Assembly (NCBI GenBank): GCA_028564675.1
Contig: JAOVVO010000119.1
Coordinates: 62,001 to 126,000 of the forward strand
Direction of reading: 5' to 3'
Origin: Onchocerca lupi
Lineage: Eukaryota; Nematoda; Chromadorea; Rhabditida; Onchocercidae
Length of the DNA stretch: 64,000 bases
The notes under the pieces are model-generated. The model did not search any database. It was not told where the DNA came from and worked only from the letters and a program-made list of their open reading frames with translations. The number at the start of each line of letters is the position of its first letter. Position 1 is the first letter of the stretch. This document shows positions 49,301 to 62,652 of the stretch, piece after piece. Made by a program: the position numbers and the translations under genes.

Positions 49301-51446
49301 ATTTATTATAACCACTGTTCGAAATGATTTTCGTGCCATTCAACGGCCTGACTCTAAAGCCTCTCATATTCGAAAGGTTCTGCTTAGCTTGCCGAAAAGC
49401 ATAAAAATACATTAAAAATGGCACTTAAGAGATTATTTCTTTCCTTTTTTTGAATTATGCAAAAAATATTCAGTGCAAAAACAAAAAAGAAAAAAATCAA
49501 AAATGTGTGGAGAATTTCGCTACTATCTCTTCAATGGATAAATAAACAAATGAATGAAAAACAATAGAATGATAAGATAAACAGACATTCCTCAACAAAC
49601 TGTAGTTAAGTAACTTTAAATATTTTATAATTTGGCTTTCATCTTCACCTTTGTCGGCAGAACTAAAAAAGAAAAAATGATAGAATAAACAGTTATATTC
49701 CAGAAGATGACCACACATGACATAATCATGACTCAATCGTGTTACGATATGATGCCCAGGAATGAGCTGATAAGATTAAATTTCGCAATTTTGACCCAAC
49801 TTTATAAATGTCTGATTTAATCAATATATTTTCTTTCCTTCAATCCCTAATATTATATCACAGATTATAGTTTGCCTCTTTTCTCCACAATGGCACTATT
49901 ACGCCTGGAAGGAACTGATAGACCTTTTCTCCATCTTTTCGTATTGAAAGTGAAAAGGTATACAAGGACAAATTTCATATGAATCACACATAAACTTTTA
50001 TGTGTGGAGTGTGAAGTGCTATTACGATCCAATGTGCATACAAACATGCATTCACACGCAATCTTATACATCAAAGAAGAAGATAATATATAAAGTCATA
50101 TTTATATTATGAAAATATTGAACTCTCATATAATACATGGCTACTAATAAGTCTTTATTTTTATTTGCAAAAGTTAAAAATCTAAATTCCTCCAAATAAT
50201 TAGTATTATTTTTAAAATTAAGGGGGAAAAATACTTCATTTATTGTCTACAGTTGAGGAAAAGTTATGAATTTTTTTTTCTCACCCTTTCATTCAAAGTG
50301 AATCTACATTTTATTCATTTATTTAATAATTTAACTCAAACATATAGATAACCTTACTTTACAGACACTTGGAGAAAGAAGGGAATTTCAAACCAATGAT
50401 TTCCAATTTATGTCTTTTTTTTTTTTTTTTTTAAATATAACATATGTTTTTTTTTCTCTTTCTCTCATTTTCAGATATACGTTCAACAATTCTCGATTGT
50501 CTAATACTCCGCTAATCCTATTCTACAAGAAAGTAACCTTATTAGTGAAAGCATATGGAATTTTACGAATTTCCGGAGAAATTGATGGAGTCAATTCTCA
50601 ATCCGAGAAGTTGACTTTTCCTGTTGAATATGTCCAGCTATTTTTTTTTTTTTTTCAAAAAAATGACCAAAAATTAAATTGGACAAAAATGTTGAGAATT
50701 GCAACTTGACAATTGTTTCTCGTCCATAACATAAACGATTTTTAATTTTTTAACCAAAAATGATTGCGTGATAGTAATGCAAAGTTAGAGATAATGATGT
50801 GAAAAAGTTGGGAAAAGCGAAGGACATAACTTTTGGGATAGTGAATAGAACGCCATATAACACTATGCAAAGGCTCTGGCCGATTTGTATTAGGCTCAAA
50901 ATGAATCAAAATAGGGTCTCATTAATTTCTACCGATGCAAATGCACATAAACTTTTAATCATAAACATGTAATAATATCATGTGGATTGATCTTACATAA
51001 ACATTTTTTAAACATTTTTACCTTCAAAATATTCTAGAAAAATAAATATATCCATAGAAACAAAGTTCACAGAAAGCTAATACTTTTCACCCATCCATAA
51101 TAATGACTAAACAAACAAGAAAATGTGAAATGAAGTAGAAAGAAGTGACAGCTAATCAATGGCTGTCAGATCTTTTTTGAAATAAAATGATAAAAAAGAT
51201 AGAGGAAAAATCCACATTTCTTTCTTCCAAAGAAAAAGAAGCACAACCCTTGATATAACTACGGGAAAACCCGTAGTTCTTTAGGATTTTTTCCACTGAC
51301 CTATTTTTCTATCTAACATAATTCCTCTATATGATAGTAAAAATTTTTAACTACATAAAATTTGCAAATAACATGCTCCAATCAATTACATTTCCATAAT
51401 GCTCTATATCAAGGGAATTAGAATAGGAAAAAAAAAAAAAACCCAC
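46335..51446. other. Gene-poor region, left part
   Basis: No supported gene. AT-rich with many homopolymers and a (ta)n run at 48486-48498. ORFs seen here are short, Phe/Lys/Asn-rich and lack family features. Confidence 0.45.
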
Positions 51447-51547
51447 CGATTGCCCTGGAAATACTGCCATAATTTGGAATGTCCAGTCGATTTAATAATT
51501 TTCCCAAGTGGAACGTTTCCTGTGTCTTCCGAACAAATCTTTCTGAC
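51447..51547 (-). other. Orphan exon-like segment
   Basis: 101 bp bounded on the minus strand by TTGCAGTTCAG/ at 51548 and CG/GTGGGT at 51447, with more G+C than its flanks. Two of three frames are open: one reads GNVPLGKIIKSTGHSKLW, the other ERFVRKTQETFHLGKLL. A tiny upstream exon-like ATG AAT TTC AG/GTGAGT at about 54590 has the phase needed for the second frame. Neither peptide is recognised, and neither connects in phase to the GCK-III exons. Confidence 0.3.
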
Positions 51548-54500
51548 CTGAACTGCAACTAAAAAAAAAAAAAATTATGACCACAAAACATATGGAAAAC
51601 AAGAACACTATATAATAAACCACATCAACGAATACAGCAATATTTTTTCACTTTCTCCAAAAAAATTATCAAGATTCAATCATATTTCTATTATTTCAGG
51701 ATTACTCACACTGTTCGATCAGTGCGATACTTCAGCAAATTTATAGCATAAAAAAGTGATCGATAAAATAAGTAGCTCATACTGTTCAATTCTTGTGATT
51801 CTATTTCACCGCAACTTTGAAATATTATTTAAAGTCTTTGATATTTCAAATAATGACATAATATGCGCATGAACAAGCTTACTAAAAGCAATGATTCCAA
51901 CCAATTTAAAAATGATGAACAATTTCTAAGGAGATTAGGTATTATTATTATTCAAAACTTTTTCGAAAAAATTTAAACTATTTTAAAAAGAATTTCCAAA
52001 ATTTTCCATGTTTTAAACGAATTAATGTTGTCTTCTACGCAGTAAAATTAATAGATGAAGAAATCATATTCCGAATATTAAATTAAGTCATATAATGAGA
52101 GAAGCATTAAATTGAATTCAGAAAAGAATTCATTGAAAATCAATACGAATTATTTCGCAAATACTAATGAATGAAAGTAAGCAAGTTTTTTGCAGAGCCG
52201 AATAGTGTGAGATGCACTAAAGACAGGGAAATGTATTCTAATAGGTCTGAAATAGATTTAATTTTTTTTGAATAAGCTAACAAACAAATGTTTGAATAAA
52301 TGTAGCAATTGGGTTCAACAAATGAAGAAAGGAAAAGATAACAAAGTTTCTAGCAAAAAAAACTTACAATATTTAAACAAACTAAATGTTATACTACAAC
52401 ACCATCTACCAATTTCTTTGGTAATCAATTTTTTTTTTTCTCTAATCATCCGCTCTTTTTTTCTTTATTCTGCATCGCTTATGAAGAATATCCATTTTTT
52501 TTTTCTTATGCTATGCGTAATCTTTTTTCAATGTTGGCAAAAACTGAATTTATAATTATTTGGCTTATTTATAATCTCACAAAAAAAAAGAGGAAATCTA
52601 AAAAAAGTAAGAATTGATTTGTTCAAAAAATGTAAGATGGATGAAAGAGATAAAAATATGAAAAGTAAAAAAAAAAAAGGAATGAAGAAAGTTCAAAAAA
52701 TAAAGTATGTTAACATAAATCAAGCATTCTTTTTTCATGCCTTATTCATCATTAATCCATTTAATTCACAGAATTTTTCGAGCTTGATAATTAATTTTTA
52801 ATTAAAACAGGTTCCTAATTTTACTTGCGAAATTTTTAAATGAACTTTCTCTCTAACAATTTTATGTCTTTTACTGATGACTTTTTCAAACAGAAGAAAA
52901 ATAAGTCTCGAAAAAATATTTCTATTGCTTTTTTTGTATAAATTTCTGATGATAAGGACAATGCAAAATGAAAAAAATGTAAATAAAATGAAATCATCTT
53001 TTTTTTTTTTTTTTTTTAAAAAAAAGAAATCTTAAAAACTTTACATTGAAATTTTGATCGATATATTCGGGAAAATGATGAGAAATCATCTCACCATAAA
53101 TAAGAACCTATTTTTCCAAACTTAGAAAAATAACAATTATATTATTTGTTGATGTAAAAGCTAAAAGTGAACAGATGAAATGAAAGAAGAACTAAGAATG
53201 AAGTGAATTTCTTGCAGCACAAACAACCATCATCGTCATTCATTCCATCGACCGTATACACAAACTTCCAATCATACAAACTCACAATCATGCCTTTAAA
53301 ATAAAATAAAAAATCGTATTTTTATGAGTGAAATACTTTTCTGCAATAATTGCATTCTTCATCGTATTATCATTTATTCTTCGTATTATCACTGAAATCG
53401 AAAATTAGCGTAAATTTAATGATAAATGTATCCAGAGAATGCTGAGATATATCTAAAAGTATTACATATTTCTGATATGAATCGACATTTCTTATTATCA
53501 TTAACAGTTATGACATCAATGCATACCAAAACTTTTTGATTCACATTGCTTTCAAATATTCATCATTGTTATCTCATCATAGTAGAAAAGAAATCGAAAT
53601 AATACTTCAAAATCTTTTAAAAAATTGCTCGAATAATATAATAATGTATTATCTAATTTAATCATTTCTGCCAGCTGAAAACTTTGCAAAGATATTAAAA
53701 GGTACGATAGAAAAAGGAATAACATATGCAAATAAGCGGAAAGGAGAAATCAATTTCATAAAAGAAAACGTTCATCAGTTGGCGATAGATTTTTCTTATC
53801 TTAAAAAAAAAAATACGGCATCATTTGTATTCCATTATATAGTCAAATATTATCATTTTCGTTATAATGCTTCCACTCATATGCGAAAGAATTTGTAGAA
53901 CTTAGATTTGTCACTTTTTTCTTAAATTTAAAAACAGCAAATTCCAACAATTTCAATTGATAATATCATTTTCACCATCTCCTCCTTTTTTTACTTTACC
54001 AATCAAGTTTTGGTAATGTACTATCAATTTCTTTGGAACCCGAATATATGCTTGTGACAAATTGATAAATCAATCATCCAACAAAATGTCAAATCATATT
54101 AGAAGTTTAATTCGCAAACATTTCCGGCATTCAATTTCACAAATTTAATTTCGAAATAATTTAATTATTTTCGTAATTCACAATACAATGAGAATCTTGT
54201 TTTGAGAATATATGAAAGCTCAGGCTTATGAGACTATTACAGCTATACGATTCTTTATTAAATTCAGATTTAAGAATAAATAAATATAAAATTCAAAAAT
54301 CGCATGACTCTTTGCTTAAAAGTTAATGCTAAGCGGAATTAAAAAATATTCCTCGCAATGTCTTATAATTATCCTCAAAAAATACGATATTTCTATCTTC
54401 AACATATAACTGCTCTTAACAAGTGTGCTATTTTAATTTTCAATTTATATTTAAAAAAAAAAAAAAAATAAATAAATCGAAACTAATATTTCAATCTAAA

Positions 54501-57500
54501 AGTTCAAATTCTGGAATATTGATTAAATCCCCAAAAAAAAAAAGATCCCCTCATCTCGTGAAATTACAATCAAAACTCACCTGAAATTCATGAAAAACTA
54601 TGCAAAAAAACGTCAGTACAAAATACGAGAAACACACGTAACCTCATAAAAGCGCTACAGTAGCCCGAAAAGAGTTCTAAAAACATGAATCGATATAACC
54701 GCTCGGTATATTTTCATGGAACCACCCATACAATTATGAATGCTTTCCTGTCATCTTTTATTTTCTATACTTCTATATTACTTTTGACAATAATACTATC
54801 GGAAGGACGAAATACTTCACTTCCTGTCTGTACTCTTCCCGAACGTGTTATTGTTATTATTTCAAAAACAAATTTATTCAATTCTTTTCTCATCCTTGAC
54901 ATCCATACGATATACGTTATTGCCTTTACTAACCATTCTCACCTGACAAAGATGTATGACTTCTTGCAAAATTCCAGTTTGATTTCAGTTTTAAGTTCAA
55001 ATCACAACCGATAAATTAAAATAGTTTTATGGGCCGTAATTTATACCTGCAAAGTATTATCATCCCGAAAATGTATTCTGAATTCACAAGTGGGTATAAT
55101 TAGTAGAAATTCCTGCCATATTTACTCATCTTTTGAGCCCAATATATAAGCATTAAAATATTTTAGCATGAAAGAATTTTATTTGAAAACAAAATACTTC
55201 CATTCATTACGACCTAAATATCATATTTTAAAATTTCACTTAGATTTATTCAATGATTAATGAAAATGAAGTGAAAAAGAATAAAAAGTGAAGAAGAGTT
55301 TATTTGTTGTTATAAAATATGCTATTAAAATAACAAAATATAGTAATTCTCAGGCAGTATAAATTTTTGGTACGAAAATCATTGCCCATATCTAACCATA
55401 ATTTTTCATCTATTTTATTGATGAAATATTTTGCTGCCAAAAATACTAGTCAGAATTTCTAGAAAATCCAAGAAATATTTATATTTAAAATTAATTTATG
55501 AATCAAAATATATGCGAACATCAAAATTTAGAAATTGATAGCACTTCTATTAAATATCCTACATTGAATCATTCCTGAACTCTCCAATATAAACTTTATA
55601 AAAGTCTCATAAACTGTTATTATTTATGGAATATTTAGTCGATATCAGAATAAAGAAGAAAAACAGGTCCGATGGAAAGATGAGGAATAAGTGTCAGCAA
55701 TAATACAAAATATTAGTATCACTAAGCAATTAAAATTTCTTTTAAATAGCGATCAAAAATTTTGTCAATGTGATCGTTAAAAATCTATGTGCATCTATTC
55801 TCATAATATCGAATGTTGCGGAATATGTTCGTAAGCACATATATACATAAACAAAGAATGAAAATTGATTTAGCTGCATAAAATAATCAGTAATTTTGAT
55901 TAGCACAGAACAAAGTTGTCTAAATCTGAAATTGCTTTCCACAGATATAAAGATTCGAGGATTAAATAATATTTTAAAAGAACTATTAACTCATTCTCGC
56001 TTGTAAATTTCTTATCAAAAAAGCCCAGACAAAGTTTCACTTCAAGTTTATCCAGGCTTTTTGATAAAGAAATTATTTTATAAATGAGAATGCCATATTC
56101 TACTTTTCGATAGATCGTATTGATTTTTTTTTTTCAGAAATTTCAAAACTATTTTGCCTTCGAATAATGATTGAATGTGATGCAATGAAAAATTTGCAGT
56201 ATCTAAACCGATATCTTGCTTGTTAACTCAAAATGTACCGTAATATAAGATTTGAAATAGGCTATAAAAAATAGATGTTAAGCCGTTAATAAGGCTTAGC
56301 ATAACAAAAACTATCGCTGTACGATAATGGGAACTGCTAAAAGATGAGTCAGTCACTTATAATAAAAATTTGACAAATCGATATCCAGAAATGTATGCAA
56401 GTTGAAAACAAAGTTCAGAGAAGATTTTCAAATTTCAGATCATGATGATCAAAAAATTGCTTTTTCGAGCCATCTTTCTTCAAAAGAACGAATTCGGAAA
56501 TCCCTGTACATTTAGAGGGAAATATTATAATAATGATAAATGAATTGAAGTAAAATTTGAAGGAAAAATTTTTAAATTTCATATTAGCGGGAAGAAAATT
56601 AAATAAACTTTCAACCGTTTACAAAAAGGCATTACTGAGATCTAAAATGCGATGAAAAGTCCTCTATTCAAAAATAAATATATTGAAAAATCGCATAAAT
56701 TTTCATTTTGAAAATTATTTAGTTCAATATTAGCTAAACTGTTTCCAATAATCGATCATATTTTTCTACCAGCTGATGTTATTAATCGAAATAACAATCC
56801 TTTTATTCAAAATTATGAATACTCCAAAGTTTCTCTAAATATAATACAAGTTACGTAGCCTGATTTCTTATAATTATAGCAAAAAAAAAAAAAAAAAAAA
56901 AACAGTACGTGTCATAACTGAAATAATCCATTAAAAATATTAATAACAAAAGCACTTATATAAATATCTTTAAATTAAAGCAATTTTGTAAATGTATAAT
57001 CATTTAAACTATTAATATGCTAATAATTGCTGTATACTGTGGATCAAATATTATATTCCACCGATCAATCAATAATCCACACTGTGCTACATAAATAGAT
57101 ATAGTATTATTTCATCGATCAATTAATAACTTTTCGAAATCGATCTCGATAACAATATTTATCAGATAAATATGAAATAGATTTAACTAACAGTTGAAAG
57201 GAGGACAGACACCTTCTGCATATTAATAATCAATTCGATTACATTCAGAACTACCGATAGATACTAGTTATTAATGGAATTAAACGTAACAGTTTACGTG
57301 CAGATACGTGATCTGCATGACACATGCAGCGTATCAAGCAATCACTGAATCGCAATCATTGGACTGCATTAAATTTGTCCAGACGAAATGATAACATCAG
57401 ATCGAACTGTGTGTCAGATAAAGAAAAGTAATTACATGAAAATTGATAAAAATAAATTTTATTCAGAAAGAAATCAAAGATTGCAAAGAGTAAAGGCAGA

Positions 57501-58116
57501 CAGATCATTAAAAACTGAAAGTAATGCAATCCCTGAGAAAATTCTGTCAAATAACAATCTAATTAATTAACTTCAACCTCGGATCTAATTAATTAATTTC
57601 AATAACTCCACACACATTACCGATCTTAAGTTAGCAAGTATTACAGATAAATGAGCAAACAATTCTCATTAACAGAGAGGTAGTACTTACTGTATGGAAT
57701 GCAAAGATTGATAAGGTTTGAGAAATAGTATGTGGCCAAATTTTGGGAAAAATAGAACAGAAAAAGAGTGTTGACCAAAAATAGTATGAATGACAGAAAA
57801 ATGGATTCATATGGACGGTTGATATTTGAATTGCTAAAATTAGTAGAATGAGTAATTTTTTGCTTCTTGCTTGAGATTATGTTTTATTGTTGAGAGATTT
57901 AGTAGTTTTTGAAATTTATTTGTTTATTGACAATTGTTGACTTTGATCATTAAGTTTGTAGTAACTTTTATTCATTCCCATTCCATTTAAATCTCTTCTT
58001 CTAAACAAAAAGTGAATTGAAAACGAGTTATTAAGATTTGTGCTTTTCTTCTTAAATTCAATAATTTTATCGCAATTTCAATATATTTAAATATTCACAG
58101 GTATTTCTTCTGAATT
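51548..58116. other. Gene-poor region, right part
   Basis: No supported gene. AT-rich DNA with homopolymers (53000, 54450, 56881). A plus ORF at 54685-55014 has a hydrophobic segment but no recognisable domain. The upstream region of the HACD3-like gene is at the right end, with a trans-splice-type acceptor ATTCACAG ending at 58100. Confidence 0.45.
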
Positions 58117-61100
58117 ATGGCACGACGTCCGTTCGTTTATTGGGCACAGAATCAAAAATTACTTTTCCTAACAATTGATTTGAAAGATTCGTCGGTTAGA
58201 TTATTTCTTCCTTCTTTTATCGTACGTACAGAGTTCATTATGATTAATTTATTTTTTAAATAAAGAATACATTACGCTTGTGTCAGAGTAATCTTTTTGA
58301 ATTAATGACAACAACATGATTAGGACGAAACAGTTTATGCTGTTGACTTTTCGAGAAATGCAGATATGTGAGTCGATTAGGTGTATGAAATATGAATTAT
58401 TTTTCCATATCATTTCAAGATATACTGATAAATTTTTGATTAATATTTTTTTTCAAATTCAAATTACAATTTATAATGTAGCGGGGAATATATATATTTG
58501 ATATCTTGAAGGTTCCAATAATTAATCAGAGCCTCACTATATTCCAGAGAATTTATTTCCAGAATTATTTTTAGGACGCTGATTATGCTATAATGGATAA
58601 TTTGTTTGAATTTCGTGCTACTGGAGTTGGTGCACACGGTCGATGTGAATATTCCTTTGAATTACCTTTATTTGCAGATGTAGAGATAGAAAAGGTAACT
58701 ACCTTTACAATGAGACTTCATATTAAAATTAATGATTTCGTTATTTGCACGACTTCCTTAAATTATTATTATCTTATATGAATTTGAAGAAAGCACTGAA
58801 CTAGCTTCAGTTTGGTAGCTTATTTCTAACAATACTCATATTTTCAGGCCGGTCAAGAAGGTGGAAGTAAATTGTTGTATATTTTGAGGAAGAAAAATGA
58901 CATATGGTGGCCTACTGTTCTCAAAGATGGCGGTCGATATTCTTGGCTTCGAGTACGCAAACTTAACGTTTTATACTCTTTTATATTTACTTAGATTAAA
59001 ATAAGAATTAAATAACTAAAATATGACTCGAAGTTTCAATAAAACTATTGATTAAAGAAGGAAACTTAAGTTTTTTAATTTTATTTTTCAGTTCAGAGTA
59101 TCGCTCTGAATGATTTCTAAAGTGATTTCAAAAGAAGCAAAAAAAAATGGCAAAAACGCTTCTCAGTGACTGTCTGTTTTATGGAATGCATGCAGTGGTC
59201 CTTTTTATTTATGGATTAAGGACCTTTCAGCCCCTGATCCAACAAACATCTTTACGCTATTTGATTCAGAGCATCGCTCTGAAGCTTGGTCGTAAGAGAG
59301 GGCAATGTACATCTTTAATTCCATTTTTAGAAAATGACAATGCTAATAAAGCATTAATAGGTTCAAACATGAAAATCAAGCTGTACCTTTGATGAGGTAT
59401 TTTTTTAAGATCGATTTCGATCGATTCGAAGATCCAGATGGAAGTGAAACAGACGAAGATTATGAAATGATAAATATGAATGCGGTTTGTCTTTCTTCTA
59501 CATTGAGAAATGTCAGTAAATGAACTTATTAATTTCTCTTAATTCAGGAACTTCAGATTTTCATTGTAATTCAAACTATTATAGCGTACACCAGAAGCGG
59601 AGATGGATGCGATGACACAGCGCATTTTAAAAGAATGCCGCACTAGGCCAAAAACAGAAACGGAATTTATCAATGAAGGTTGTACTGTTAATTTAAATTT
59701 GAATTTCAAGTCTTTGGCTATTTGGTATATCACAATTTAAAAGCGACACGCTATTCTGTGATTAAATTTACTAACATATTAGGTATTTTAATTTATGAAA
59801 TAGACATTTCATACAGTAAGATTTACAACATTGATTTAGATAATGTAGATTTAGATAGTGTAAATAGTAAAATCCGTACTTTCTTTTCTACTGATAAATT
59901 AATCGGTCGTTTTCTACCGAAAGGAGGGCGCATTCAAAGATTACACAGAATGACGTAGTTTACAGTCTTTAGCGGAGGACTGTTTTTTTTTTTTTTTTGA
60001 CTTTTCGACACTTTTTTATCTTTTCAGCTAAAGTTTTCAGAATTTTCTTTCAGCAAAGCGGTTCGCCAAAAAATGTAGCTGCTTGCTAACTCATTACCTT
60101 TCTGCATTCAACGTATCATTATTTATACTTCACGCATACTTATTATTTATTTTGCTCTTCAAATTCTTCACTGTTGGAAGTGGTGAAGCTGTTTCGTTGT
60201 TTATATCTATTGACTTTTATTAATAAAGAAATTCATAGATATTAATATAGGCAAAATTAAATGTGATGTTTTTAGTTGAGGATTTAGATTGAATTTTATG
60301 GAATATAACAGCAGCATAGTGATATTCAGATAGAAGTATAAATTTCTATTATTCTCATGTAATGCTTTTTTATCGTCGTTGCATATTTAATCAAATTGTA
60401 TGAAATTTGCTTTCAGAATATTATAATTCATTTTGGCAAAATAATGTTAACATTATAAAAATTGCAACAGCTTTACAACTAGTTGATATTACACATGCAT
60501 TGATCGGTTTCACAAAAGGTAGTTACCAAGTCGGACTAATACAGGTTAGAAACAGGCTTGCTTTTCATTACTAAAATTCTGTTATGTATATTGCCATGAA
60601 TGAAGTTTCAGAACGCTGTTGTTATCAGAGTGTAAACTTTTTATATGTTGATTGTCTATATTTTCTTGTTTATTTGATTCTTTTTGTATATTTTTGATTT
60701 CTGATAGGTTTTTGGACGTTTAGCATTCATATATATTATTGATGGCTGTCCAGATGCGCAAAATTTATCGACTACTTTTATCTTGATGATCGCCTACTTT
60801 TCGATTGAAGTTATACGGTCAATTTCTTTCCTACTATAATTTGATTTAAAATCCAAATATAAATTATGTTCAATGCAATATTTCGGTTTTTTTTTTTTTT
60901 TTTTTGATTATTTATGCACAAGTTATCAATGATTTTCAAAAGTACATATAAGGAATCCTAATTCCATTATATACATATGGTTATAAGTATAATCATGTAA
61001 GATCCTGCTTCGTACCATTTCTCATAGTCACAAGTAAATAATGGAGGTAGAATTTCTTATCTTTTTTCTTACATATACTTTTTAAAGATGTTAGGGAAGT

Positions 61101-62652
61101 GATGATTCTGTCCAAATTAATATTGATTTTTGTAATACTCTCTTCTGGATCGATGGTATTGCTTGCAGTGAACTTTCCCATCATGTTTGCTCATCTATTT
61201 TTTGATACTGACTGAAGAACAATTTTTTGATTTAACTGGACAAGACTTATGCTTTTAGATATCCATACTATGTTGCTAGCAATTTGAAAATTGAAATTTC
61301 ATCACTCACGTGGTTACGGTACAATGCATGGATGTTACTTTATCCAGTTGGTTTGCTTCTTGAAGGTGATTTCTTATTTCAGTATCTGTCGTAAATTTAA
61401 GTACATCATTTTCATCTTTGTTTTCATATCATTAATTCGACTGTTGATTTTGATTAATTTATAGTATTTATTTCCAAGTATTATCTCTTAAAATTATTAG
61501 TATTATTTCTTAAAATCAAAAACACAAAGTATTTTTCCAAATCCTTTTAATTTATTTTATTTTCATAAATATTCTCTTGATGTTTCATTATAGACATCCT
61601 AGTGAAAACTGAGATGCGATGTAGCGTATGATAACATATTCAGCATATTACTACAATATATAATAGAGCATAATTAAGATTAGCATAAAATCATCCATAT
61701 TTTTGAAGTTTTACCGTAGTTTATCTTCAAAAAGAATATTTTTGGATTATAATATTTCAAATTTTTATCCACATATTTATTACATTAAATCATAGCAGTA
61801 AAGAATCCTTTTTAAATATTCTTAATTTCAATTGCTTATGATTTAAAATATGAGAACTTTTTTCTGTCAACAAAGGCAAATAGGCCTTAATGAAATTCAT
61901 TATTTTTTAGGAGTAACCGTGTATCGAGCTATTCCATATTATTATCGAACTGGAAAATATAGCGTCAAATTACCCAATTTTGCAAATATTGGCTTCAATT
62001 TCAGTTTTATTCTTGGGGTTTTTCTTCTGTTCGTATTCCCTTTTAGTACGTTTTCTTACTCTTGTGTTTGTGATTACTATTCAAGATAGAGTGAGCTTAA
62101 TCCTGAAGTAATTAAAATCGAGAATTAAAATCTGTTATTTCCTGGAAAATTCAAATAATCTTATTTTATCCTATCATTAACAATATAATCCAGAATTCGC
62201 GGAAGTTTAAGTCTTCATAAATTACTACTAATAAATGTTTAATTGTTGATGTTTGTTGGTACTTTTTTCTATCTCTTTAGTGGTTAAATTGCTGTTATTT
62301 GTAAACACATGATTTTTATTTCCTTGTACTTAATCAAAACTGTCTGCACCACATTTTTTTAACATATAATTTTTTATAAGAAAAAAAATATTTAAAAGCA
62401 TTTGCTATTTATGCCACAGTTTAATACCAATTTATAACAGATTCATGCTTCTTGAAGTAAAACTTTGTTCGATCCAGTTTAAATTTCATTTCGCAATAAG
62501 CGTGAAGCATTTTATTCATTTTTTCATACATTTTCCGCTCTTTAAAGAATGTTAATTAAATTTAAACTTTTTCAGTGGCAGTACGTTTATTGAGACATAT
62601 GTGGTTGCAGCGATGCAAGAAATATAGAGGTTTGGATAAAAAACTAGCTTAA
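58117..62652 (+). CDS. HACD3: 3-hydroxyacyl-CoA dehydratase with CS domain (HACD3-like)
   Basis: ER membrane enzyme for the dehydration step (3-hydroxyacyl-CoA to trans-2-enoyl-CoA) in very-long-chain fatty acid elongation. Exons in phase: 58117-58194, 58575-58694, 58848-58952, 59410-59484, 59585-59678, probable 59711-59782, 60417-60544, 60708-60817, 61259-61365, 61911-62045 and 62576-62652. With the probable exon it encodes 366 aa (human HACD3 362). The N-terminal CS/p23-like domain begins ARRPFVYWAQNQKLLFLTID and ends KIDFDRFEDPDGSETDED-like (IDFDRFEDP). The dehydratase part has IATALQLVDITHALIGF, EVIRYPYYVASN, TWLRYNAWMLLYPVGLLLEG and YRAIPYYYRTGKYS. The catalytic Tyr and Glu of the family (Y-x6-E) are present in LYPVGLLLE. 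The ATG lies 16 bases after an acceptor at 58100, suggesting spliced-leader addition. The exon at 59711-59782, expected to encode the first membrane helix (GYLVYHNLKATRYSVIKF), is only weakly hydrophobic. Confidence 0.92.
59783..59958 (+). other. Coding-like tail in HACD3 intron
   Basis: The frame of the probable exon 59711-59782 stays open past its donor for another 58 codons, with a protein-like sequence (IDLDNVDLDSVNSKIRTFF, LIGRFLPKGGRIQRLH) ending TAG. Read through, it would end the protein before the dehydratase domain. It could be an alternative short form or a remnant of something inserted. Not recognised. Confidence 0.25.

Noticed and set aside
49125..49424. 96-aa plus and 66-aa minus ORFs
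   Set aside because: Typical AT-rich open stretches; no recognisable domain, and neither connects in phase to a neighbouring gene.
50410..50709. 99-aa plus ORF with some coding-like residues after an acceptor at about 50474
   Set aside because: The middle looks plausible, but both ends are homopolymer-encoded Phe runs and no partner exons were found.
54685..55014. 109-aa plus ORF with a hydrophobic segment
   Set aside because: No family pattern, no clear signal peptide cleavage context and no conserved neighbours; chance cannot be excluded.
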